DNA of 64,000 nt from SMWC01 sp964466315 (GCA_964466315.1 CAYXNS010000007.1:1-64000); one strand, 5' to 3'. Counted from the first letter of the stretch, positions 42,308 through 51,819 are shown. Translations and numbers: made by a program. Notes: a model not told the origin generated them from the letters alone.

Positions 42308-43920
42308 TAACCGGAAGTGATCGGGTAGCGCCAGTCGCGGCCGAAAGCTCGACTGCTGACTCGCACGCCGGGTGGCGCCTGCCGGCGCTTGTATTCATTC
42401 CGTTTTACGAGTTCCAGCACCCTTCCAACGACGTCACGGTCGAAACCGAGTGCCGTAATCTGCTCGACGGAGTAGTCCTTCTCGATGAATGCCTCGAGGA
42501 TCGCGTCCAGAACAGCGTAGGGTGGCAGTGAATCACTGTCTTTCTGATCCGGCCGGAGTTCGGCGGACGGCTCCCGTGTGATGACCCTCTCGGGAATAAC
42601 CGGATCCTTGCCGTCCCGCCCATTGCGATAGCGGGCGAGTTGGTAGACCAGAGTCTTGCTGCAGTCCTTGAGCGGGGCGAACCCACCGGCCATGTCACCG
42701 TAAAGTGTCGCGTAGCCAACAGCCATCTCGCTCTTATTACCCGTCGTCAGGAGCATCTTGCCGGTCTTATTCGAGATCGCCATCAGTAATATGCCGCGAC
42801 AACGCGCCTGAATATTCTCCTCCGTCGCGTCCGGAGGCAGCCCTGCAAAAAGCTCCTCCAATACCGATAGCGTCACATCGAATATCGGCTCGATCGACAT
42901 CGTATCGTAGTCGACGCCGAGATTGCTCGCTTGCTGGGCAGAGTCGTCGAGGCTCATCGCCGAGGTATAACGCGACGGCATCATGACCGCGTGGACACGA
43001 TCCGCGCCGAGCGCATCAATTGCGACACATAGCGTCAATGCCGAATCGATTCCGCCGGACAAGCCGAGCACAACACTATCGAAGCCGTTTTTGTCGACAT
43101 AGTCCCGGGTACCAAGGATCAACGCGTTGTAGACGCTTTCAGCGACCGGCAGCTCCGACGTTACCTCGCCGGGCGCGAGTCGGACACCGTCCTCGGTCAC
43201 GAGAACTTCGACGACGTAGATTCCCTCCTCGAACGCGGGCGCCCGAAACATGACGCTGCCTGAAGCGTCCATCGCCATCGAGCCGCCATCGAACACGAGC
43301 TCATCCTGACCACCGACCATATTCACATAGAGAAACGGGATGCCGTTCTCTCTCGCGCATTCGCGGAGCGCACTCTCGCGATTTTGTTGACTCTCCATAT
43401 GGTACGGGGAACCGTTAAGGACGAGGACGATCTGGGCGCCGGCCGCTCGAGCGGCGGCGCAAGGCCCCGGTTCCCAGGTATCCTCGCAGATCGTGAGGCC
43501 GAACCGTACGCCCGCGAACTCCACGACCGTCGGACCGATACCGCTTTCGAAGTAGCGCTTCTCGTCGAAGACGGCATAGTTGGGCAACGCCTGTTTCCGG
43601 TGACGTGTGAGTTCGACGCCGTCGCTGAGCAACGCTCCCGAGTTATAGATCCGATCGCCATCGTATTCGGGGAAGCCCACATAGAGAGCGATACCGTCGA
43701 TACCCGTACGCACCTCTTCGAGCGCCTCCTCGATACGCAAACGCATTCCGCGATGCAGGAGCAAATCCTCGGGTGGGTAGCCGCTCAGCGTTAGCTCCGG
43801 GAAAATAACCAGATCGCAACCGAACTCATCGCGCGCCGTTTTCGCCGAAGCCAGAACTTTCTTGATGTTGGTGTCGATCGCACCAACGTGAGTATTGAGC
43901 TGCGCGAGCCCTATCTTCAC
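42304..43920 (-). CDS. nadE: Glutamine-dependent NAD+ synthetase
   Basis: A 538-residue two-domain enzyme that makes NAD from NaAD, ATP and glutamine. The N-terminal nitrilase-type amidase (residues 1-260) has the Glu in FPELTLSGYPPEDLL, a Lys near EKRYF and the Cys in LTICEDTWEPGPCA. The C-terminal synthetase has the P-loop-like VVLGLSGGIDSALTL and VGYATLYGDMAGGFAPLKD. GTG start at 43920 overlaps the sucD stop (GTGA). Linked with pncC elsewhere in the window to pyridine nucleotide metabolism. Confidence 0.95.
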   Translation of the reverse strand: MKIGLAQLNTHVGAIDTNIKKVLASAKTARDEFGCDLVIFPELTLSGYPPEDLLLHRGMRLRIEEALEEVRTGIDGIALYVGFPEYDGDRIYNSGALLSDGVELTRHRKQALPNYAVFDEKRYFESGIGPTVVEFAGVRFGLTICEDTWEPGPCAAARAAGAQIVLVLNGSPYHMESQQNRESALRECARENGIPFLYVNMVGGQDELVFDGGSMAMDASGSVMFRAPAFEEGIYVVEVLVTEDGVRLAPGEVTSELPVAESVYNALILGTRDYVDKNGFDSVVLGLSGGIDSALTLCVAIDALGADRVHAVMMPSRYTSAMSLDDSAQQASNLGVDYDTMSIEPIFDVTLSVLEELFAGLPPDATEENIQARCRGILLMAISNKTGKMLLTTGNKSEMAVGYATLYGDMAGGFAPLKDCSKTLVYQLARYRNGRDGKDPVIPERVITREPSAELRPDQKDSDSLPPYAVLDAILEAFIEKDYSVEQITALGFDRDVVGRVLELVKRNEYKRRQAPPGVRVSSRAFGRDWRYPITSGY

Positions 43921-44786
43921 TCCAGCGCCTTGGACATCGCGCTACCGAGATCTGCCGGCGAGCGGACGGTAATCACCCCCGCTCCTTCAAGCGCCTCGAA
44001 CTTCTCGTCAGCCGTGCCTTTGCCACCCGAGATAATCGCGCCCGCGTGTCCCATGCGCTTACCAGCCGGGGCCGTGACTCCGGCGATATAGGCCACGACC
44101 GGCTTTGTCACCTCGCTGGCGATAAACTCCGCGGCCGCTTCCTCATCCGATCCGCCGATCTCGCCGACCATGATGATGCCGCGCGTAGCGGGATCGGCTT
44201 CGAACAACATCAGACAGTCGATGAAACCCATGCCGCGTACCGGATCACCACCGATGCCGATGCACGTGGTCTGGCCCAGGCCCTCGTTCGTCGTCTGGAA
44301 CACCGCTTCGTAGGTCAGCGTTCCGGAGCGAGAAATGATCCCGACCGAGCCGGGGGCATGGATAAAGCCGGGCATGATGCCAATCTTGCAAGCGCCCGGC
44401 GTGATTATACCGGGGCAGTTCGGTCCGATCAGAAGACAGTCTTGGCTCGCCAACACGGCCTTTACGCGCACCATATCGAGAACGGGCACGCCTTCGGTAA
44501 TACAAACGATCAGCTCTACTCCGGTGTCAGCGGCTTCGAGGATCGCATCGGCCGCAAATGGCGCCGGCACATAAATCATGCTGACGGTCGCCTGACTTTC
44601 GCGGACGGCATCATGCACGGTATGGTAAACGGGAACTCCGAGGCACTCCTCACCACCTCGGCCGGGCGTCACGCCCGCGACAACTTGCGTACCGTACTCG
44701 AGGCATTGCGCCGTGTGAAAGCTCCCGTGCCTGCCGGTGAGTCCCTGACACAGAACTTTCGTTTCGCTGCCGACGAGTATGCTCAT
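43917..44786 (-). CDS. sucD: Succinate-CoA ligase subunit alpha
   Basis: A 289-residue subunit of succinyl-CoA synthetase (TCA cycle). The CoA-binding domain starts MSILVGSETKVLCQGLTGRH; the phosphorylated His lies in KRMGHAGAIISGGKGTADEK; GPNCPGIITPGACKIGIMPG is the second signature. Its ATG overlaps the sucC stop (ATGA) and its own stop overlaps the nadE start, so sucC-sucD-nadE are one translationally coupled unit. Confidence 0.97.
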   Translation of the reverse strand: MSILVGSETKVLCQGLTGRHGSFHTAQCLEYGTQVVAGVTPGRGGEECLGVPVYHTVHDAVRESQATVSMIYVPAPFAADAILEAADTGVELIVCITEGVPVLDMVRVKAVLASQDCLLIGPNCPGIITPGACKIGIMPGFIHAPGSVGIISRSGTLTYEAVFQTTNEGLGQTTCIGIGGDPVRGMGFIDCLMLFEADPATRGIIMVGEIGGSDEEAAAEFIASEVTKPVVAYIAGVTAPAGKRMGHAGAIISGGKGTADEKFEALEGAGVITVRSPADLGSAMSKALE

Positions 44787-45961
44787 GTGCGTGCGCCCTT
44801 GTTCTTAGCCTGCTCTATGACCTTGACTGCCGCATCCGTGAGATCGTCGGCCGCGAGGATAGATAAGTCGTTATCCGCGAGTAGCTGGCGCCCCTTCTCG
44901 ACATTCGTGCCTTCGAGGCGGACGACGACCGGAACGTCGACATGAACTTCGCGAACCGCCGCGATGATGCCCTCGGCGATCAGATCGCAGCGCACGATGC
45001 CGCCGAATATGTTGACGAGTATGGCCTCGACATTGTCGTTGGCCAGAACGATCTTGAAGGCCTTCGTGACTCGTTCAGCCGTCGCGCCGCCGCCGACGTC
45101 GAGAAAATTGGCGGGCTCGCCGCCATGAAGCTTGATAAGGTCCATCGTGGCCATGGCCAGGCCGGCGCCGTTGACCATGCAGGCGATGTTACCGTCGAGC
45201 GACACATAGTTGAGATCGTGGTCCCGCGCCTCGCGCTCCTTTTCATCCTCTTGCGCCTCATCCCGCAGCGCTTCGAGTGACGGTTGACGGAACAGGGCGT
45301 TATCCTCGACGTTGATCTTTGCGTCCAGCGCAATCACGTTGCCCTCGCCCGTCACGATCAGTGGATTGATCTCGACAAGGCTCGCATCGCACTCATCAAA
45401 CAGTTTCGCAAGCTTGGCGAGTATGTCGCCGAGTTCCCGTTGCTGACTCTTGCTCAGGCCGAGGCCGAGAGCGAGAGCCCGCGTCTGGTAGTCGGATAGA
45501 CCCGCGGCCGGATGCAGCGTGGCTGTCAGTATCTGCTCGGGCGTGTCGGCCGCGACAGCCTCGATGTCCATCCCGCCGGCCGCCGAGGCCATGATGACGA
45601 CACGCTCGGAATCCCGGTCGACGAGGAAGCTGAGATAGAGTTCTCGGTCGATCGACGAGCCTTCCTCGACATACACGGTGTCGATGGGCAGTCCTTCGGG
45701 GCCGCTCTGATGCGTGACGAGCTGAGTGCCGAGAAGCGCCTCGGCATGCTCGCCAACCTCCGCCGTGCTGCAGGCAAGCCGCACACCGCCCGCCTTGCCG
45801 CGGCCGCCGGCGTGTACCTGCGCCTTGACGACCCAGAGGTCACCGCCCAGCTCATCCGCAGCGGCGACCGCCTCCGCCGGCGTCACCGCAACGTGACCAG
45901 CGGGCACGGGTATGCCGAATTGGACGAATAATGCCTTGGCCTGGTATTCGTGAAGATTCAA
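44783..45961 (-). CDS. sucC: Succinate-CoA ligase subunit beta
   Basis: A 392-residue ADP/GDP-forming subunit with an ATP-grasp domain. It starts at MNLHEYQAKALFVQFGIPVP; KAQVHAGGRGKAGGVRLA forms the nucleotide site; VEINPLIVTGEGNVIALDAK and NFLDVGGGATAERV are the usual signatures. The start codon is TTG (45959-45961), which is unusual for such an abundant enzyme; GAG lies about 8 bases upstream. Divergent from pilS across a 109-bp gap. Confidence 0.96.
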   Translation of the reverse strand: MNLHEYQAKALFVQFGIPVPAGHVAVTPAEAVAAADELGGDLWVVKAQVHAGGRGKAGGVRLACSTAEVGEHAEALLGTQLVTHQSGPEGLPIDTVYVEEGSSIDRELYLSFLVDRDSERVVIMASAAGGMDIEAVAADTPEQILTATLHPAAGLSDYQTRALALGLGLSKSQQRELGDILAKLAKLFDECDASLVEINPLIVTGEGNVIALDAKINVEDNALFRQPSLEALRDEAQEDEKEREARDHDLNYVSLDGNIACMVNGAGLAMATMDLIKLHGGEPANFLDVGGGATAERVTKAFKIVLANDNVEAILVNIFGGIVRCDLIAEGIIAAVREVHVDVPVVVRLEGTNVEKGRQLLADNDLSILAADDLTDAAVKVIEQAKNKGART

Positions 45962-46070
45962 ATGAGATCTCGTTTACGACGGCGGCGGTATTGTCTATGA
46001 AAGGGAATGGCTTCGCAAAGTGACATCCGTCCGCTAGACGATGCGCCCGATCGGGTAGAATCGCCGACAG

Positions 46071-47732
46071 ATGTTCGCCGCTGACTCCACGTCCACTACT
46101 CGGCCCAGACTGGGTCGCATCACGACATCCGTACCTGATTCGGAGGATTTTGCCTGGCGGGTTCTGTTCCTCCTCAATATGTTCCGCTTGACGCTGGGCA
46201 GCCTATTGCTGGCCGTCTTCCTTGCAGTCACCGAGCCCCACATCATCGGTGGCACGAATCCGACGCTCGCGTGGGGTGCGCTGCTCGCGATGCTTGCGAC
46301 AGGAGTCGTGGAGATCTGGCTCCTGCGGCGCCGTACCCCTTCCTCAAACGCCCAGATTTACGCGCAATTCATGCTGGACCTCACGATCATCACGGCGCTG
46401 ATGCACGCCAGCGGCGGTGTGTCGAGCGGCGTCGGCGGACTGCTCGTCGTCTCGGTCGGGGCGTTTGCGCTACTCGTGCCGGGCGAACGAGCGTTCCTGT
46501 TCGCGGCTGTCGCGGCATTGACGATCCTCGGGGAGCAAACCCTGTCGCAATTCCAGGGCGTTACCGGTACAGCCGCGTACGCGCCGGCGGGCATCCTCGG
46601 CGCCGTCGTTTTCGTGATCGCCATCGTAGTGCAGGTGTTAAGGCACCGGATGCTGGAGACGGAGGCGCTCGCGGAGCAACGCGGTGTCGACCTCAAGAAC
46701 CTCGGGGAGCTCAACCAATACATCGTGCAGCATCTGCGCGAGAGTATCGTCGTGGTCGACGGCAACGATCAACTCCGCCTCATCAATGAGTCGGCGGCAA
46801 CGCAACTGGGCGCAGCCAGCCGCCGACCAGGCCAGGCTTTGAGCGACATCTCACCCGAGCTCGCGGATCGTCTCGCAACCTGGCGGCACAGAGGACGAGC
46901 GCCCGGCGAGGCGCCGGCAAGCTTGAGCTCGGCCGACGGCGCGGCGACGATCATCCCGCATTTCGCGCCGCTCGGAGTGGAGCGCTCGGGCGGCATGCTG
47001 ATCTTTCTGGAGGACACCTCTCTGCTTGCCGAGCGGGTTCAGCAGACCAAGCTGGCATCGCTGGGCCGGCTCTCGGCCAGCATCGCTCACGAGATACGCA
47101 ACCCGGTCGGGGCCATGAGCCATGCCAGCCAGCTGCTCGTGGAGTCCTCCGATATCGGACCCGAGGAGGAACGGCTGACCGATATCATCCGTGTCAATGG
47201 CACCCGTGTCAGTCAGATCGTAGAGAACGTCCTGGCGCTGTCTCGTCGCGACAAGACTCAACCCGAACGCCTGCAGCTCAAGCCCTGGATCGAGGAATTC
47301 GCCGAAGAGTTCGTACAAACCCTCGAACTCTACGAAGGTACTGTGACCGTGCTCGACAAAGCGCCCGAGACCGAGGTGCGCATGGATCTGACACATCTGC
47401 ATCAGATTGTCTGGAATCTGTGCGATAACGCCGTCAAATACGCAAGCGCAACGGCTGGCGGCATTTCGGTCGAACTCGATTGCGGGCGGCTCGAGGGTAC
47501 GGGCAGACCGTATCTCGAGATCGCCGATCGCGGCCCGGGCATCGATGCCGAGAAGATCGAGCAGATCTTCGAGCCGTTCTATACGGGAGAAGACGGCGGG
47601 ACGGGACTCGGGCTATTCATCTCTCGGGAGCTTTGCGAGTGCAACGGCGCAACACTACGCTATCAGCAGCGTGACGGTGGCGGCAGCGTGTTTCGTGTAG
47701 TCTTTGCGGATCCGACTCGCTGGCAACGATAG
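46071..47732 (+). CDS. pilS: Sensor histidine kinase PilS
   Basis: A 553-residue membrane kinase of the PilS/PilR pair, which in Pseudomonas senses pilin levels in the membrane and controls pilA transcription. About six TM helices lie between residues 28 and 215, followed by a PAS domain (YIVQHLRESIVVVDGNDQLR), a dimerisation domain with the phosphorylated H340 in SASIAHEIRNPVGAMSHASQ, and a HATPase domain with the N box (IVWNLCDNAVKYA), EIADRGPGID and GGTGLGLFISRELCE. It is 10 bp upstream of pilR. Confidence 0.95.
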   Translation: MFAADSTSTTRPRLGRITTSVPDSEDFAWRVLFLLNMFRLTLGSLLLAVFLAVTEPHIIGGTNPTLAWGALLAMLATGVVEIWLLRRRTPSSNAQIYAQFMLDLTIITALMHASGGVSSGVGGLLVVSVGAFALLVPGERAFLFAAVAALTILGEQTLSQFQGVTGTAAYAPAGILGAVVFVIAIVVQVLRHRMLETEALAEQRGVDLKNLGELNQYIVQHLRESIVVVDGNDQLRLINESAATQLGAASRRPGQALSDISPELADRLATWRHRGRAPGEAPASLSSADGAATIIPHFAPLGVERSGGMLIFLEDTSLLAERVQQTKLASLGRLSASIAHEIRNPVGAMSHASQLLVESSDIGPEEERLTDIIRVNGTRVSQIVENVLALSRRDKTQPERLQLKPWIEEFAEEFVQTLELYEGTVTVLDKAPETEVRMDLTHLHQIVWNLCDNAVKYASATAGGISVELDCGRLEGTGRPYLEIADRGPGIDAEKIEQIFEPFYTGEDGGTGLGLFISRELCECNGATLRYQQRDGGGSVFRVVFADPTRWQR

Positions 47733-47742
47733 TCTTGAGCCA

Positions 47743-49050
47743 ATGAAACCGACCGCATTAGTCGTGGACGACGAACCCGATCTTTGTGAACTGTTGTCGA
47801 TCACACTCGACCGGATGGGCATCGTGACGCGTACCTGTAACGACGTCGCAGCCGCCAAGCTCGCTCTGGGTAAGCAGGCTTACGATCTTTGCTTGACGGA
47901 TATGCGGCTTCCCAACGGTGACGGGCTCGAACTCGTCGAGTGGATGCAGCATGAAGTTCCGGGCACGCCCGTCGCCGTGATTACCGCGCATGGCAGCGTC
48001 GAGACTGCCGTCAGGGCGCTCAAGGTCGGAGCTTTCGATTTCGTCTCCAAGCCGTTGGACCTCAACGATCTACGCAAGCTCGTGACGGCCGCGCTGAAAC
48101 TCAAGAGCGTCGGCCAACCCGCTGGCCTGAGCACGCCGGGGCTGGCCGGTGCATCGCCGGCGATAGAGCGTCTTCGGACCTTGATCGGCAAGGTCTCCCG
48201 CAGTCAGGCACCGGTCTTCATCTCAGGCGAGTCCGGTACCGGTAAGGAACTCGTGGCTAAGATGGTGCATGACGCCGGACCGCGTGGTGACGGACCGTTC
48301 ATCCCCATCAACTGCGGCGCCATCCCTTCCGAACTCATGGAGAGTGAGCTCTTCGGTCATAAGAAGGGCAGTTTCACGGGCGCCGTCAGCGATAAGATGG
48401 GCCTCATACAGATGGCCGAGGGCGGCACCTTATTCCTCGACGAAGTGGCGGATCTGCCGTTGCATATGCAGGTGAAGCTGTTGCGCGTCATTCAGGAGAA
48501 GGCGGTACGCCCCGTAGGCGAGGGAAACGAGCTTCCCGTCGACGTGCGGATCCTCAGCGCGACGCATCAGAATCTCGAGGAACTCGTGGCCGAAGGCAGT
48601 TTCCGAGAAGATCTCTATTACCGGATTAACGTCATAGAACTCCATGTGCCCGCATTGCGAGATCGCGGCAATGACGTGCTGATCCTGGCTCATGAGATTC
48701 TCGAGCGGTTGGCGCGGGACCTCGACCTGCCCGTGCCGTCACTGACGGCGGCGGCGGCGGCGGCACTCGAAACCTACCGATTTCCCGGCAACGTTCGCGA
48801 ACTCGAGAACATCCTGGAGCGGGCGCTAACCCTCGCTTCGGGTGAAGAAATCGATACCGCCGACATTCAGTTGCGGCCCATGACTGTCGCCGACGGCGCG
48901 CCGCTAGGCGATCAACTCGAAGGAATGGAGCGTGACGCTATCGTGAATGCGCTCGAACAGACCCGCTATAACAAGACGGCAGCGGCAAAACTTCTCGGTA
49001 TCAGCTTTCGTGCCCTACGTTATCGGATCAAGAAACTGGGCATCGACTGA
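47743..49050 (+). CDS. pilR: Sigma-54 dependent response regulator PilR
   Basis: A 435-residue NtrC-type activator. The receiver domain begins MKPTALVVDDEPDLCELLSI, with the phosphoacceptor Asp in LCLTDMRLPNGDG. The AAA+ domain has Walker A GESGTGKELVAKMVHDAGPR, the sigma-54 contact loop GSFTGA (common variant GAFTGA carries Ala at position 2), and Walker B GGTLFLDEVADLP. The Fis-type HTH is ALEQTRYNKTAAAKLLGISF. ATG 47743 starts the receiver domain. Target is very likely the sigma-54 promoter 131 bp downstream of the stop, in front of pilA. Confidence 0.96.
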   Translation: MKPTALVVDDEPDLCELLSITLDRMGIVTRTCNDVAAAKLALGKQAYDLCLTDMRLPNGDGLELVEWMQHEVPGTPVAVITAHGSVETAVRALKVGAFDFVSKPLDLNDLRKLVTAALKLKSVGQPAGLSTPGLAGASPAIERLRTLIGKVSRSQAPVFISGESGTGKELVAKMVHDAGPRGDGPFIPINCGAIPSELMESELFGHKKGSFTGAVSDKMGLIQMAEGGTLFLDEVADLPLHMQVKLLRVIQEKAVRPVGEGNELPVDVRILSATHQNLEELVAEGSFREDLYYRINVIELHVPALRDRGNDVLILAHEILERLARDLDLPVPSLTAAAAAALETYRFPGNVRELENILERALTLASGEEIDTADIQLRPMTVADGAPLGDQLEGMERDAIVNALEQTRYNKTAAAKLLGISFRALRYRIKKLGID

Positions 49051-49180
49051 CCCGAGTGACAAAAATGGTCAGTTTGTGCCGCTAGACCGCTTCTCGTTCC
49101 CGTCCCGGGTCGAGCAATATGTTCAATGCAGCGGGTTAAGACTTTGATTTAACTAAATTTTAAGTGTCTCCTCTGAAAGT

Positions 49181-49196
49181 TGGCACGCCCCTTGCA
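49181..49196 (+). promoter_or_regulatory. Sigma-54 (RpoN) promoter of pilA
   Basis: TGGCACG-CCCC-TTGCA matches the -24/-12 consensus (TGGCACRNNNNTTGCW) exactly, with GG and GC 10 bp apart. It lies 63 bp before the pilA start codon and downstream of pilS/pilR, the known regulators of this promoter class. Confidence 0.95.
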
Positions 49197-49258
49197 ATAT
49201 TTACGGCATAGGCTTCTTGGCCGACAGGTCTTTTTCAAACCGTTTAAGGAGTATCTCC

Positions 49259-49774
49259 ATGAACAAGCTTCAACAGGGTTTCACCCTCATCGAATTAATG
49301 ATCGTCGTCGCGATCATCGGCATCCTGTCTGCGATCGCCATTCCTGCTTATCAGGGCTACACGATTCGCGCACAGGTTTCTGAGGGCATGAGCCTGGCCG
49401 CCGCCGCGAAGGCTGCTGTGGCTGAGGATTTCCTGAATGAGGGCACCGCCCCTGCTAACCGTACGGATGCGGGCATGACGCCGAATGGCACCGATACGCA
49501 GGGCAAGTATGTCTCCAGCGTCGACGTCGTCGACGGCGCGATCATCATCACCTATGGCAACGAAGCCAACGCGGCGATCGCCAATCAGACCCTCGGCTTG
49601 ACACCGTACGAGAGTGTCGACCTGTCGGTCATCTGGAGGTGTGGCGCGGCCCCAGAACCGACCGGCGCAAGCGGCTTGCTGGGTACCACCGGAGGCACCC
49701 CGGCCACGCTGAACAACGGTACGCTGGCCGGAGGCGCTTTCCAGCAGTATCTGCCGTCTGCTTGCCGCCTGTAG
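49259..49774 (+). CDS. pilA: Type IV major pilin PilA
   Basis: A 171-residue prepilin with the class III signal MNKLQQG-FTLIELM (cleavage after Gly7, Phe1 methylated, Glu5 present) and a hydrophobic helix IVVAIIGILSAIAIPAYQGY. The globular part ends in a disulfide-bonded loop marked by Cys in VIWRCGAAPEP and LPSACRL. AAGGAG precedes ATG 49259 at good spacing. PilB polymerises it, PilC is the platform and PilD cleaves the leader; all follow in order. Confidence 0.95.
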   Translation: MNKLQQGFTLIELMIVVAIIGILSAIAIPAYQGYTIRAQVSEGMSLAAAAKAAVAEDFLNEGTAPANRTDAGMTPNGTDTQGKYVSSVDVVDGAIIITYGNEANAAIANQTLGLTPYESVDLSVIWRCGAAPEPTGASGLLGTTGGTPATLNNGTLAGGAFQQYLPSACRL

Positions 49775-49804
49775 CAGCGTAAGCACTGCTAAGCTAAAGT
49801 GACG

Positions 49805-49836
49805 GAGGCCCCCGCATCGCGGGGGCCTCTTTCATT
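49805..49836 (+). terminator. Intrinsic terminator after pilA
   Basis: A perfect 11-bp stem GAGGCCCCCGC-ATC-GCGGGGGCCTC followed by TTTCATTT, 30 bases after the pilA stop. It should limit read-through from the strong pilA promoter into pilB. Confidence 0.93.
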
Positions 49837-49964
49837 TCCGGGGCAAAAAAACGGATCCTAAGCCCCTGGAAGCATTCCGCAACGGCGACCAGGGTGCCTG
49901 CACCCGGACAGTGGAGGCCCGTAGGCGAAAACCCGGTAAATCTTTGCCATAAAAGGAGAACTCG

Positions 49965-50060
49965 ATGGTTGACAGGCTCCAGATCAACCTTGAAAGTAGT
50001 GGCTTCTGTAAAAAGATCCCCGGGCGCCGCCTAACCCGGCTAGCGAGAACCAAATGGTAG
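49965..50060 (+). CDS. Short leader ORF overlapping the pilB start
   Basis: ATG 49965 is preceded by AAAAGGAG at ideal spacing and opens a 31-codon frame (MVDRLQINLESSGFCKKIPG ...) that ends with TAG 50058-50060, seven bases past the first base of pilB. The pilB start itself has only a weak SD, so translation of pilB may be coupled to this short ORF. The peptide is basic at the C-terminus and matches nothing I know. The upstream interval 49837-49964 contains a small GGGTG-CCTG-CACCC hairpin and presumably the pilB promoter. Confidence 0.4.
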   Translation: MVDRLQINLESSGFCKKIPGRRLTRLARTKW

Positions 50061-51778
50061 CGACTGCCGCAACCCAAGCCCCTCTCACGGGACTGCCCAG
50101 AAGGCTGGTCCAGGACGGCGTCGTCGCCGAAAAGGCCCTCGTCGAGGCTCTGGAGGAAACCAAGCAGGACAATATCTCCCTGGTCGCGTATCTCGTCACC
50201 AACGAACTGGGTGACCCGCGCCAGATAGCGATCGCAGCCGCTCATGAATTCGGTGTGCCGCTGCTCGATCTCGACGCAATCGAAGTCGATTTAGACGTCA
50301 TCAGGCTCGTCTCCGAGAGTCTTCTGAATCGCTATAAGGTCCTGCCACTCATGCAACGCGGCAAGCGTCTCTATGTCGGCGTCTCCGACCCGACGAACCT
50401 GCAGGCACTCGACGATATCGGCTTTCAGACCAGCCTTCGCATCGAGCCCGTCGTCGTCGAGCAGAACAAACTCGACAGCCATGTCGCTCGTGCCCTCGAA
50501 GCCGTCGATACATCGATGTCTTCCTTCGACGACGACGACTTCGATCTAGAGAATCTCGAGGTCAGTAGCGGCGAAGAAGGACTCGATGACGACGTTCAGA
50601 GCTCCGATATCGACGATGCGCCCGTTGTTCGCTTCGTGAACAAGGTCATGCTCGACGCCATCAAACGCAGCGCGTCGGACATTCACTTCGAGCCGTACGA
50701 GAGGTATTACAGAATACGTCTGCGTCAGGACGGTGTCCTGACCGAGATCGCCAAGCCACCCGCTGCCCTGGCCGTAAAGGTCGCGGCTCGGCTCAAGGTC
50801 ATGGCGCGACTCAACATCGCCGAGCGCAGAGTTCCGCAGGACGGCCGCATCAAGATGAAGCTATCTAAGAATCGGGCCATCGATTTTCGTGTGAATACCT
50901 GCCCGACGTTATTTGGCGAGAAGGTCGTCTGCCGGCTCCTGGATCCGACCAGCGCATCGATCGGCATCGATGCGCTCGGCTATGAAGAAGACCAGCAGGC
51001 GCTGTATGTAGAGCAGCTGTCGAAACCCTACGGCATGATCCTCGTTACGGGACCGACGGGTAGCGGCAAGACCGTGTCGCTCTATTCGGGGCTCAATATT
51101 CTCAACACGGCCGACCGCAACATCTCGACCGCCGAGGATCCGGCCGAGATCAATATGCCCGGCATCAACCAGGTCAACGTCAATCCGAAGGTGGGCTTGA
51201 CGTTCGCGTCGTCGCTCAGAGCCTTCCTTCGACAGGACCCCGACATCATCATGGTCGGCGAGATTCGTGACCTCGAGACCGCGGAAATCGCGATCAAGGC
51301 CGCGCAGACCGGTCATCTCGTGCTCTCGACGCTGCACACGAACGATGCGCCCAAGACGCTGACACGCATGGTCGACATGGGAATCAAGCCCTATGCGATC
51401 GCGAGTTCGGTTAGCCTGATCATCGCGCAGCGGCTCGCCCGGCGCCTTTGCGCACATTGTAAGCAACCTATCGACGTACCGAAGGAAGCCTTGCTTAAGG
51501 AAGGCTTTACGGAAGCCGACGTCGATGAAGGCATCACGGTCTATTCGGCCGAAGGCTGCAACCAGTGCAACTCCGGCTATAAAGGCAGGTTGGGCATTTT
51601 TCAGGTCCTTCCGGTCAGCGAAACCATCGGGCGGATCATCATGGAAGGCGGTAACTCCCTCCAGATTGCCGATCAGGCTGTGGCCGAGGGTATTCCGGAC
51701 CTCAGGCAGTCAGGCTTGAAGAAAGTCAGGGACGGGCTTACGAGCCTTGAGGAGATCAACCGCGTTACAATCGACTAG
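50054..51778 (+). CDS. pilB: Type IV pilus assembly ATPase PilB
   Basis: A 574-residue hexameric extension motor of the GspE/PilB family. The N-terminal MshEN-like domain (GLPRRLVQDGVVAEKALVEA, DPRQIAIAAAHEFGVPLLDL) is a known c-di-GMP binding module in some relatives. The ATPase part has Walker A VTGPTGSGKTVSLY, the Asp box and LRAFLRQDPDIIMVGEIRDL, His box GHLVLSTLHTNDAPKTLTRM, and a zinc tetracysteine motif (CAHCKQ ... CNQCNSGYKGR). Cytoplasmic face of the inner membrane; works with PilC. Start ATG 50054, see the overlapping leader ORF. Confidence 0.96.
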   Translation: MVATAATQAPLTGLPRRLVQDGVVAEKALVEALEETKQDNISLVAYLVTNELGDPRQIAIAAAHEFGVPLLDLDAIEVDLDVIRLVSESLLNRYKVLPLMQRGKRLYVGVSDPTNLQALDDIGFQTSLRIEPVVVEQNKLDSHVARALEAVDTSMSSFDDDDFDLENLEVSSGEEGLDDDVQSSDIDDAPVVRFVNKVMLDAIKRSASDIHFEPYERYYRIRLRQDGVLTEIAKPPAALAVKVAARLKVMARLNIAERRVPQDGRIKMKLSKNRAIDFRVNTCPTLFGEKVVCRLLDPTSASIGIDALGYEEDQQALYVEQLSKPYGMILVTGPTGSGKTVSLYSGLNILNTADRNISTAEDPAEINMPGINQVNVNPKVGLTFASSLRAFLRQDPDIIMVGEIRDLETAEIAIKAAQTGHLVLSTLHTNDAPKTLTRMVDMGIKPYAIASSVSLIIAQRLARRLCAHCKQPIDVPKEALLKEGFTEADVDEGITVYSAEGCNQCNSGYKGRLGIFQVLPVSETIGRIIMEGGNSLQIADQAVAEGIPDLRQSGLKKVRDGLTSLEEINRVTID

Positions 51779-51819
51779 CTCGATTGGCATCCAGTAGGCC
51801 TGCGGGAGAATACTGACTC

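Noticed and set aside
49856..49960. Possible second c-di-GMP riboswitch upstream of pilB
   Set aside because: A small hairpin is present but none of the GGCAAACC, GGGACxCAAAGC or TAGCGGGGTTACCG blocks are found on either strand.
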